The translations under genes were made by a program, and so were the position numbers. A stretch of DNA of 64,000 nucleotides, taken from assembly GCA_030760725.1 (NCBI GenBank), contig JASWHV010000010.1, positions 39,871,760 through 39,935,759 of the forward strand, read 5' to 3'. Origin of the DNA: Neostapfia colusana (taxonomy: Eukaryota > Streptophyta > Magnoliopsida > Poales > Poaceae). Of the stretch, positions 54,613 to 64,000 are shown piece by piece (the stretch's first letter is position 1; every line of letters starts with the position of its first letter). A model generated the notes under the pieces. The model was not told the DNA's origin. It saw only the letters and a program-made list of their open reading frames with translations, and searched no databases.

Positions 54613-55088
54613 TCAGATCCTTTCCTTGATCTCCTTGATCTCCGCATCCATTGCTTGGCCGTCCCTTATCTCTTGCTCTAATGAAGAGTGGAGTTCCATC
54701 ACCTCCATGTTGTTCAAGAATCCGAGGTGTAACCGTTCGAACTGTTTGCGTTGTTCAGGTGGTAGCTCCCGAACTGTGAGTTGGTGACATGCTCCCTTCC
54801 TGCTCAATGCATCAGCTACTACATTGGCCTTTCCGAGCTGATAGTTGATTCCAACATCATAATCCTTGATGAGCTCCAACCATCGATGTTGCCTCAAATT
54901 TAAGTCCGCTTGTGTGAATATGTACTTGAGGCTTTTATGATCTGTATAGATCTCACATCGATGACCAAGGATATAATGTCTCCAAATCTTCAATGCATGC
55001 ACTACTGCTGCTAATTCCAAGTCGTGTGTAGGATAATTATGTTCGTGCTTCTTTAATTGTCGTGAGGCATAGGCTACCACTTGTCCTT
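54613..55088 (-). pseudogene. B2 RNase H, cut by A3
   Basis: From GQVVAYASRQLKKHEHNYP at the A3 border through YTDHKSLKYIF and NVVADALSRKG to the linker before integrase. RT, protease and gag of B2 must lie beyond A3, outside the window. Confidence 0.9.
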
Positions 55089-58000
55089 TGTAACACCCCA
55101 AAACCTGCTGAAGGGGGGAATTTAAAATTTTTTGGACGTATTGCATGTGGTGCAGAAATTCAAATTCAAACTAGAATTCAAATTCAAATCAAAACAGAAA
55201 AGAAAAGGAAAAAGAAAAAGAAAAAAAACCCAACCGGCCAGTGGGCCGAAACCCACCAGCTGGCCCACTACCTCCCCGCGCCAGCCCCAAACCCGCGCCC
55301 CTCTCTTCCTCTCACTAACACGCGGGGTCCGTGTGTCATCCCTCACCTCCCGCGCGCCCAACCGACCCGGACTCCTCTCTCGCACCCGAATCCAAACCAC
55401 CTCCGAAAACCCGCGCCACCAGCCCGATCTTCGGCCCCGGATGCTGCTATTTAACCAATCCGATCCTCCGCCGCCTCCCCTTGTGAAATTCCCGCAAAGA
55501 AACTTGCCGAATTCCCCAGCGCACTCCACTTTTCTCTCCGGTGAGAACCGAAGCTTCGATCACCGTTTTCTTTCGATCCTTGCTTGGATTTTCTAATCTA
55601 ACGCACCGATCATGTTCCACCGCCTCCGGGGAGTCACGCAGGTGAAGAAAACCCGGTGTTTTGCACCCTAGACGCAGCTCCGGCGAGCACCGCCGCGGTT
55701 TCATCTCGGACCTCGCCGCCGACCACCTTCTAGGGCCTCCGAGCTCAAGAAAAACCACGAGGTGATATCCCTGACCTCCCCTCTACCGTTCTATGCCATG
55801 AAATCCAAGTTTTAGGAAGTATAGACGAAAACCCCAAGATCTCCGGCGAGATCGCCGCCTCCCGCCGCCGCGCGCCGCCGGACAGCGCGTGCTGGCTCCG
55901 GCCAGGGCGACGTGGCCCCTTGAGGGCCGTCTATTTTAAATTGCACGGTAGAATCAAAACCTGCGCGTACCGGTTCGGTGATCTAATCTGAGCCGTCTAT
56001 TTTAAATCGGACGGTCCACATCAGCCTCACGTTATAAAGGACGGGATTCTTACGCGCTACCCCCTGGGGATCTCGGAAAACACGAGCTAGCCCCGGAAAC
56101 TTCTGATCTAGCCCCTGGAACTTCAGAAATAAGTATAAATTCATTTAAAAAACAGTTTTAGCCCCTGGACTTAATAAAAATTAGGAAAACCCCTCTGTTA
56201 TGTGTAGTTAGACCCCTGGAAATTTATGAAATAATAAATTAGACCCTGCAGTAGTGTGGATTTACCTTTTTGACCCTATATGATATTAAATTCAGAAATT
56301 TTAATATGTGACTAGGATTTAAATTTAAAAGGTAAGGCAAACACATGTACAAATTCAAAATTTAAACTCTCCTAGCACTTGGAAAACTTAAGAATGAGTT
56401 AAAAAAATAGATTTTTAGGCTGAAATGAATCTGTCTAATTGATTGTTCACATTTATAAGTTATAGGAACACATTTTAAGGTTAGGAAATAATTGTGAAAA
56501 TTGGTAAAATAAATTTAAATTAGTTCACATCAGAGGAGAAGTTCAAAAATATATTATTTAATATTTTAGAGAAGAACCTATTCTGTTTAGATGATATGTC
56601 CTACTATTTAATATTAAAACTCACTTTTAGACATAGAAAATAAATCTGAAAAATATAGGAAAATAGGTAAGCATAATTAGAAAATGATAAATGAAGTCTA
56701 CAAATCCAAAAAAAATTCAGTTTAGGATTTTGTAGAAGATCTGAAAACCTATTTGGAGTAGGAAATTACCTTTTATGCAAACTTGGTAGCTAAGAAGTGT
56801 ATTAAGAATTTGTTCAAATTGGAAATTCATATATAGTGTGCAAACATAAATCTGAATACAAAAGTTAGAAATCATATACATATGTTTAAAAGTGCATGTA
56901 GGCCAAAAATCAACATATGTAGAGTAACCACAACACTTAGAAATGTGAATGACTTTCATAGGTATGTATGTGTGGTTTGTATGAAGTGAAAGTGTGAACT
57001 ATGTCTTATGGATTGTTTTTTTCTTTTGCTATGTGTATTGGCATGAGTAGAACCTGCCCCAGAGCAAGTTCTTCCCTTCCAAGACCAAGACTTTCCATTC
57101 CTAGAGCAGCAGGAAGAAGGCAAGTGTCCTTGACCACATTGATCCTATACTAGGATGTGTAGATAGAATTATTTGCATTGTCAACTGAAATATGAAACCC
57201 ATGCTAGGAAGTTTCCCTAGAATTGCATTACCTTGTTTCCTTGTAGCTTCGGTTGGGATTTATTTTATCATGTCATTTATTCATATGCTTATGCTTAGCC
57301 ATGCTTAGAATGGGATAATTGGGATATGAGATCATCAATTTATTTACCTTACTCTTGAATGAGATATTATGAGTTATGTAGAGGTAGGTATCGAGGCAAG
57401 TTGGATGATTTGGTTGGTGCCAGGTGCACGAGACTCGGGTTTGTGTTTAGTACTTGCCTGGATCCTAAGGACCGGTTCATGGAGCATGTAACCTGGCTTT
57501 ACCGTGCCAACCACATGCTGAGATGGGGCAGCTTGGCCAATTAATTAGGTGTATCCCCGGCGTAGTATAGGTGTTTTTGATGGTGCGGGGAATAGGTGTC
57601 AGCTGGACTACCATATGAACCGCAAGGCTCAAGAGGGGGCCACTGCAGCGGGGTTGGAGCCTCTTGTATGCTGTTAGGGGTGAAACCTCAGTGGGCCCAT
57701 GCTCGTCGGGAATCCCTTTGTAAAGGCTTCGTAGTGATCTCCTGGCTACACACCTGGGAAGTGTGAATGTGGTTCGCGGCCACTGGCATAATGGAGTTTC
57801 TTTTAGTCCACCCGGCAACAGGGGATGAAATCACTACATGTGGGTACAGTGGTGCAAACTCTGTAGAGTCAAAACTGTCATGACAGCCGTGCTCACGGTC
57901 AAGAGCGGCTTGGACTTATTCATGATTAGAGAATGATGTGGTGTTTAATGACCAAGACATTGGTCCCAAGGAAGGATTCTAGGTTCACGGAGTCCCTCGG

Positions 58001-58230
58001 GCAACGACTGTGACGGAGCCCACAAGATTTATATTCCGCTGCTGTTTTATTTACCTATTACAAACTTATTGTCGTCCATCGAGACGTATGCTATGTAAGA
58101 CTTATTTATATTTGACACCTGGCTCGTAATATGATGATGCTTCACTATTTGTCGTCACATGTATGAGAAAATGATCCTAGCATACATGTGATATTCACTC
58201 GGTTGTTCTTCGGAGAAACCGGGTGTGACA
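55089..58230 (+). mobile_element. A3 5' LTR
   Basis: 3142 bp, TGTAACACCCC to CGGGTGTGACA. Compared with A1 it lacks about 280 bp near 57935 (A1 3191-3473). The TATA region is altered (TATTTAA). Confidence 0.93.
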
Positions 58231-58234
58231 GAAG

Positions 58235-58247
58235 TGGTATCAGAGCC
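58235..58247 (+). other. Primer binding site of A3 (initiator Met tRNA)
   Basis: TGGTATCAGAGCC, four bases after the LTR, identical to A2. Confidence 0.92.
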
Positions 58248-58275
58248 AAGGTTGCCCGTAGGAACGTGGACCTAG

Positions 58276-58448
58276 GTAAAAATAGACGTATTTAAGAACC
58301 CTATTTTCTTAAAAACTATTTTACAAAGGTGTGGGGTGAAAAGTGTTATTTAATGGGGTCACTTTACTCATCTTACCCAAACTTTTATTCAAAATACAAT
58401 TTTTGTTTAACTCTTATCTAACTTAATTTTAAATGTTTTATATTTTAG
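58276..58448 (+). other. Intron-like segment before A3 ORF1
   Basis: CCTAG/GTAAAA at 58275/58276 as donor. CTAAC at 58418-58422 is a branch-point candidate about 27 nt from the acceptor TATTTTAG ending at 58448, directly before the ORF1 ATG. A second acceptor-like ATTATAG ends at 59537, directly before the gag ATG. Confidence 0.4.
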
Positions 58449-59219
58449 ATGGTTCGCATGATCCACACCGCCCGCAAGTCCACCGGAGAGAGAGTTCCTA
58501 TAGTTGCCCTTGCCCTGAGAGAGGAGAATCGTCCGGTGACGTACCACTCCTACGGATTGATAGTAGGAGGCTTGTTGCGCCGTCTACGTCGTATGCTCCA
58601 CGCTGCCGGCAATACGGTCAAGCTAATCATACATTACAGCTCCACCCGGACCATCCGTGAGAAGCGGGAAGAATGGAGTTCTGAAATGAGGATTATCCAT
58701 GAAAATCAGCTGCTCAAGATCCACCGCTCTCCAGCTTGTCGAGCGACACAGGTCGATGCCGAGAAGGATGTCACCTGGGAGGCCATCACCTGCCAGAGTT
58801 ACATCTACCGTCGCCACCTGGACAGGACTGAGTACATGTATGTCCTCCAGCGTAAGAGTGGTACCGCGGAGTACAAGTACCCGCCAGTGCAGCAGGGGAC
58901 TTCCCATGAGCACATGGACCTGTGCTTGGAGGATGCTGCTATGCTCAGCACTCGACTGCAGGAGTGTCAGCAGGAGCTTCAGGATGTTCGTGACACCCTG
59001 AAGGAGACTGAGGCATTACTTCGTGCCACCTTGAGGGCGATAGAAAGAGGAGATGGGAATGAACTGTGTGTCACCGTGAATGACACATGGACTCCGGACT
59101 CCCCAGACCGCTGGGCGAGCAGGCGTCGCCGCACTTCTCCACCAGCAGCTTCCCCACCCAAAGCGAAGTCAGAGGACAGCCGCAATAATGAGGAAGACCC
59201 CGAGGAGCCAGCTCAGTGA
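58449..59219 (+). CDS. A3 ORF1: unknown protein upstream of gag
   Basis: An uninterrupted 256-codon ORF between primer site and gag. Residues 1-90 are basic with a YGLIVGGLLRRLRRML segment; 95-150 include EAITCQSYIYRR and YMYVLQ; 158-200 is a likely coiled coil (LQECQQELQDVRDTLKETEALL); 220-230 is an Arg cluster; the tail is Pro/Ser-rich and acidic. No signal peptide or membrane span is evident. It is in the same frame as gag but separated by its own stop and 318 bp. It is open although gag-pol of this copy has about ten breaks. I recognise no family. It may be a domesticated or accessory protein, or simply young sequence. Confidence 0.7.
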   Translation: MVRMIHTARKSTGERVPIVALALREENRPVTYHSYGLIVGGLLRRLRRMLHAAGNTVKLIIHYSSTRTIREKREEWSSEMRIIHENQLLKIHRSPACRATQVDAEKDVTWEAITCQSYIYRRHLDRTEYMYVLQRKSGTAEYKYPPVQQGTSHEHMDLCLEDAAMLSTRLQECQQELQDVRDTLKETEALLRATLRAIERGDGNELCVTVNDTWTPDSPDRWASRRRRTSPPAASPPKAKSEDSRNNEEDPEEPAQ

Positions 59220-59537
59220 TACGAGTCGTGTAGAGTCCTTTCCCTTAGTTCAGCAGGTTACCGAGTAGTCGAGTCAATACCTTAGTTAATGGTGTGTTAA
59301 TGTTTGGTGTGTGACGTGAGTTGTGGAAGCCATGGGCATTTGTCCACAACCTCATCTTTAGGTTGTTTTGCTTTGATGTGTGAACCCCTATGAATTAAGA
59401 GTGCATTTATTTTCGCGTGAGACGTGAAACCCTCAGAAAGTGTTAATATAATAAGGCCTCAAAAGTTTAAGTTTAAACAAGAAAATTGGGAAGTTAATAC
59501 GTAAATCTTTAAATTAACATTTGGTTGATCATTATAG
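59220..59537. other. Spacer between A3 ORF1 and gag
   Basis: Non-coding, AT-rich toward gag. Ends TTGATCATTATAG before the gag ATG. Confidence 0.7.
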
Positions 59538-60942
59538 ATGGCCGGAAGAGGAAAGCGTCGTGGTGTAAACCCCACCAACAACAACGATGAGGCCGGAAAC
59601 CCTCATCTTTCTGGAGGACAAGACAGGGGTGGTCGCCGTGAAGGAGCGGATCCTATCCACCAGATGCTTGAAAATCAGAATCAACTCATCCAGAGCCTAA
59701 CTCAAGTGGTGGCCAACTTGCACCAAGCTCCACCCCCACAAGATGCACCATGCCAACAAAGGTTGAGTGAGTTCCTAGGGACTCAACCTCCAAAGTTTGC
59801 AAGTGCTGCTGAACCTCTAGAGGCAGATGACTGGCTAAAGACCATTGAGAGCAAGATGAGGATCATACAATGCCAAGGGTATTATGAGAGGGTGCTGTTT
59901 GCCTCTCACCAATTGCATGGACCCGCTGCTGATTGGTGGAATGCTTAGGTGGCAGCCCATCATGAACCCGAGAACATCACTTGGGAAGAGTTCAAGCGCA
60001 GTTTCCTCAACCATTACATACCAAGGGGCGAACTCAAAAACAAGAGAAAGGAGTTCTTGGGACTGCAGCAAGGAAACATGACTGTGAGGGAATACCTCAC
60101 TAAGTTTACCCAACTATCCCGTTATGCACCACGGGACATCGAAACTGATGAGCAGAAACAGAACTGCTTTATGGAAGGACTTACTAATGCAGTGTGCAAT
60201 GTCCTCCAACGAGTATGAAAGCTTCCAAAATATGGTAGACAGAGCATTTGTTGTGGAGAGGAAGCTGAAGGACTTGGAAAATGAAAACAAGAGGAAGGCG
60301 GGATGGTCACACCAAGCCTCGGGTAGCAACACATGCCCACGACTGATGCAGCCACCCGCAGGGCAGACGAGCTGTGCTGTGGTACCCTACTCAGCACCCA
60401 GAGGGTACAACCTGAATTTCAGGCCTCCATCAGCACCAGCACAGCCGCTGCGTCAGTTTGTACAGCAGCCTCATCCCACATATCAACCTCGACCAGCAGT
60501 GCAAGGACCACAGAATCAGCCCCAAGACAACAAAGGCCAGTCACCTAAGGTTGGGGTGCAATGCTTCAACTGTGGTGAAGTGGAGCACTACGCCCATAAG
60601 TGCCCAAAGAAGAAGCCCATGCCGCCACCACAGCAGAATGTGATGCGAGGACGGGTGAACCACGTGACCATGGAGGAAGCGCAAGAGGCACCTGACGTGG
60701 TAATTGGTAAGTTTCCTGCCAATTTACACATTGCAACCCTGTTGTTTGATTCTGGTGCTACCCACTCGTTCATTCCTCAAGGGTTTGTTAAGAGGCATGA
60801 TCTAGCAACAACACAAATGAACCATATGCTAGCAGTGAACTCTCCAGGGGGAGAAATAAGAACAAGACAAGTGTGTCCCAAGGTGAATCTAGACATTAAT
60901 AGGGTAGTATTTACTGCAAACCTCATAGTGATAGACTCATAA
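59538..60942 (+). pseudogene. A3 gag and protease start
   Basis: ATG 59538 (MAGRGKRRG). TAG at 59946-59948 replaces a Tyr codon in the capsid; a frameshift near 60200 moves to the frame holding the CCHC knuckle (CFNCGEVEHYAHKC) and protease (LLFDSGATHSFI). A TAA ends this frame at 60942, followed by another shift. Matches A2 gag throughout. Confidence 0.9.
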
Positions 60943-60955
60943 GGGATAGACATTA

Positions 60956-61741
60956 TTGGATTGGTTGACCAAACATAAGGGAATCATCCATTGCTCGACA
61001 AGGACGGTGGAACTAACTCACCCTAGTGGCGCAAGAGTGAAGTTCATAAATGTACAAAACCCTAGGAGGGACCGTAAACTCAATCAAGTTGAGGTGGAAG
61101 TGGAAGAGATCAGGATCATCAGGGAATATCTAGACATTTTTCCGGAGGAGTTGCCAGGCATGCCCCCCGATCGTGAAGTGGAATTCGCGATTGAGCTAGT
61201 GCCTGGAACAGCCCCGATATACAAGAGACCTTATCGGATGGACTCCAAAAAGCTGGAAGAACTCAAGGAACATTTAAGAGAATTGACAGAGAAAGGGTAT
61301 ATTCGTCCTAGTTCCTCACCATTGGGAGCTCCAGTGATATTTGTGCCCAAGAAGGACGGAACCCAAAGGTTATGCGTAGACTACCGTGCGCTGAACGAAG
61401 TAACCATCAAGAACAAGTACCCATTATCCCACATTGAAGACTTATTTGATCAGTTGAGGGGAGCTTGTGTGTTCTCAAATATTGGTCTCAGGTCGGGATA
61501 CCACCAACTTAAGATAAGACAAACCGATATTCCAAAGATAGCTTTCGTATCTCGGTACGGGCTGTATGAATACACCGTCATGCCATTCGGGCTAACTAAT
61601 GCCGCGGCATACTTCATGTATCTCATGAACAAGGTATTCATGGAATATCTGGACAAGTTTGTGGTGGTTTTCATTGATGACATTCTCGTCTTTTCCAAAG
61701 ATGAAGAAGAGCATGACAGACATTTAAGGTTGGTGTTGTAA
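60956..61741 (+). pseudogene. A3 protease end and RT
   Basis: MDWLTKHKGIIHC of the protease end, then RT: VDYRALNEV, FSNIGLRSGYHQ, MPFGLTNAAAYF, VVFIDDILVFSK. In motif A the catalytic aspartate is glycine (GGT at 61484-61486; GAT in A2). TAA at 61739-61741. Confidence 0.92.
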
Positions 61742-62704
61742 AAACTGAGAGAACACCAACTATATGCCAAGCTGAGCAAGTGTGAATTCTGGTTAAAGAG
61801 GGTTCACTTCTTAGGACATATAATCTCGGAAGGAGGAATCTCGGTAGATCCCGCCAAGATCGAGGATGTACAGAAGTGGAAGACCCCTGAAAATATCGGG
61901 GAATTTCGAAGCTTCTTAGGATTGGCTGGGTATTATCGACCGTTCATTGAGGGTTTCTCCAAGATTTTGAGACCCCTCACCAAATTGTTAGAGAAGGGAA
62001 TCACATTCACATGGACACCGCAGTGCGAGACGAGTTTTCAAGAACTGAAGAAAAGATTGACAACAGCCCCAGTGCTAGTTATGCCAGATATGCAGAAGAA
62101 CTTTTTGGTGTACTGCGATGCCTCTGGAAACGGGTTGGGATGTGTTCTCATGCAAGAGGGGCATGTCATGGCTTATGCGTCCCGACAGCTCCGGAAACAC
62201 GAGAAGAACTATTCTATGCATGACCTAGAGGCTAGCCGCAGTGGTACATGCGTTGAAGATTTGGCGGCATTACTTGATGGGGAAGAGGACAGAGATATAT
62301 ACGGATCACATGAGCTTAAAGTATATTTTCACACAACCAGATCTCAACCTCAGACAAAGGAGATATTAGAGCTAATCAACAACTTTGATGTGGGCATCAA
62401 CTATCATCCTAGGAAAGCGAACGTCGTAGCAGATGCTTTAAGCCGGAAGGTGCAGGTCAATAGGTTGAGCTTAAAGGACATGCCTACAGAATTGAAGGAA
62501 GAGGTTATAAAACTCAATCTATGTCTGGTGAATAGTGGTGAGGCCATCGCCATGGAAGTAGACTCCACATTAGAGAAAGACATACGCAATGGTCAGAAGA
62601 ATGACGAGAAGATACAAGAGATTAGAGAACTCATCAAGGATAATAAATCCCCTGGGTTCAGAGAGGATGAACAAGGTACGATGTGGCACGGGATGAACAA
62701 GTGA
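61742..62704 (+). pseudogene. A3 RT connection and RNase H
   Basis: Same frame as RT. It matches A2 to HDLE (62228), then for about 50 codons the product is unrelated because of an inserted base, and the original frame returns at ELINNFDVGINYHP. The middle of RNase H, including YTDHKSLKY, is therefore out of frame although the ORF stays open. Ends at a frameshift after EDEQGTMWHG. Confidence 0.88.
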
Positions 62705-63603
62705 AGGGGATCCGTGAATGGATTTTGAAGGAGGCTCATGATTCCGACTATTCCATTCATCCTGGGAGTACGAAGATGTATCATGACCTCAAGAGCAGAT
62801 ATTGGTTGTATGGAATGAAGCGAGATGTCGCGAAACATGTTGCTCTATGTGACACATGTCAGTTGGTGTAAGCAGAACATCAACGACCCGCGGGACTATT
62901 GCAACCACTCAAAGTGCCTGAATGGAAATGGGAAAAAATCGGTATGGATTTCATAGTGGGATTACCCAGGACCCAATCAGGATATGATTCGATATGGGTC
63001 ATCATCGACAGGCTAACCAAGGTAGCTCATTTCATCCCCGTGAAAGAAAACTACAGCGGATCCAAATTGGCGGAATTGTACATGTCAAGGATCGTGTGTT
63101 TCCATGGAGTGCCAAAGAAGATAGTGTTGGATTGAGGGACACAGTTCACCTCAAGGTTCTGGTAGAAGTTACATGAAACCATGGGAACTCATCTGAATTT
63201 TAGTTCTTCCTATCACCCCCAGACTGACGGGCAGACGGAAAGAACCAATCAGATCCTTGAGGATATGCTGAGAGCGTGTGCGCTCAAGAACAATAGGAGT
63301 TGGGATAAGAACTTACCATATGCAGAGTTCTCCTATAACAACAGCTATCAGGCTAGTATGAATATGTCACCATTTGAGGCTTTGTATGGGAGGAAGTGCA
63401 GAACTCCACTATTTTGGAACAAAACCAAGGAAAGTAAAGTGTTTGGGCCCGAGATACTACAAGAAGCGGAGGCGAAAGTGAGAGAAATCCACAACAACTT
63501 GAGGATAGCACAAACACGACAAAAGAGCTATGCCGATATACGGAGAAAAGAGCTCGTTTTTGACGTGGGGGACTATGCTTATCTCAAGGTGTCCCCTATC
63601 TGA
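62683..63603 (+). pseudogene. A3 integrase
   Basis: Zinc region HDSDYSIHPGS and CDTC, TAA after QLV (62869-62871), core MDFIVGLPRTQ, TGA in LD*GTQF (63133-63135), an in-frame stop near 63163, then DGQTERTNQ with the catalytic glutamate, and a stop after VSPI (63601-63603). Confidence 0.92.
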
Positions 63604-63706
63604 GGACTTCGGCGGTTCAACGTGAAAGGGAAGTTATCACCCCGATACATCGGACCCTTTCAGATAAGTGGCATATCAACTTTAATTACCGGCTCGCCTA
63701 TCGGAT

Positions 63707-63967
63707 GTGCACGATGTATTCCATGTGTCACAACTCAAGAAATGTCTAAGGACGCCTGAAGAGATGTTACCCATGAATGAGGTTGACGTAGGAGAGGATC
63801 TGTCTTATGCCGAGCAACCGGTCAAGGTTTTGGAGACAATGGAGCGCCTCACGAGAAATAAAAGAATCCGGATGTGCAAGGTGCAGTGGAAGCGTCACTC
63901 GGAAGAGGAAGCCACATGGGAGCGAGAAGACGAGCTTAAGGCACAGTTTCCGGAATTGTTTTCCTAG
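63707..63967 (+). pseudogene. A3 integrase tail and chromodomain
   Basis: After a frameshift near 63680, DVFHVSQLKKCL and a complete chromodomain (CKVQWKRHSEEEATWERED) end at TAG 63965-63967. The domain itself is intact in sequence. Confidence 0.92.
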
Positions 63968-64000
63968 AACCACCAATCTCGAGGACGAGATTTCATTTAA

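Larger units (their letters stand above)
55089..64000 (+). mobile_element. A3: family A chromovirus, 3' end outside window
   Basis: 5' LTR 55089-58230, primer site, ORF1, gag, pol to the chromodomain stop at 63967. The window ends just before the polypurine tract. Inserted in B2 RNase H; the left flank is TCCTT (55084-55088). The gag-pol has several stops and frameshifts. Confidence 0.93.

Noticed and set aside
1..64000. Host protein genes, tRNA or rRNA genes
   Set aside because: All supported coding segments are retrotransposon gag, pol or accessory ORFs. The tRNA-like words next to the LTRs are primer sites of 13-20 bases, not tRNA genes.

Overview
This window is repeat DNA from a large plant genome, almost certainly a grass. 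The evidence is Ty3/gypsy LTR retrotransposons of two plant lineages. One is a chromodomain-bearing (Tekay/Del-like) type with about 3.4 kb LTRs and an initiator-Met-tRNA primer site. The other is a Tat-type (RIRE2/Cinful/Grande-like) with about 1.1 kb LTRs, a second archaeal-type RNase H and an antisense accessory ORF. I found no host gene, tRNA, rRNA or CRISPR array. The lineage and host assignments come from protein motifs and recalled family knowledge, not from a search.

I use local names. Family A (chromovirus): A1 is the 3' end of a + element (1-3770), A2 is complete on - (34361-46253), and A3 is a + element running off the right edge (55089-64000). Family B (chromovirus with a different U3): B0 is a - LTR piece (11772-13955), B1 a + LTR piece (13956-16398), and B2 a - LTR plus pol (16399-17789 and 51476-55088). 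Family D (Tat): D0 is a 3' half on + (about 6855-11517), D3 is + (17790-51470), D1 is - (18721-28919) and D2 is + (29607-49914). The block 3771-6854 is unclassified repeat.

The layout is a nested stack. B1 sits in the B0 LTR, B2 in the B1 LTR, D3 in the B2 LTR (target duplication CCCCT at both ends), D1 and D2 in the accessory ORF region of D3 (D2 flanked by ACAGG on both sides), and A2 in a G-box repeat of D2 (ACGTG/ACATG). A3 separately interrupts the RNase H gene of B2.

D1 carries an almost complete gag-pol with a mutated RT active site. D2 kept gag and the accessory ORF but has lost protease, RT, RNase H and the integrase core, so it must have been mobilised in trans. Family A carries a separate 256-259 codon ORF between primer site and gag, open in A3 and broken by a single stop in A2. 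Intron-like boundaries lie in front of it. Families B and D share a minisatellite of about 55-57 bp monomers alternating GAGCTC and CACGTG (G-box) in their otherwise unrelated U3 regions. These two are the most interesting signals in the window.
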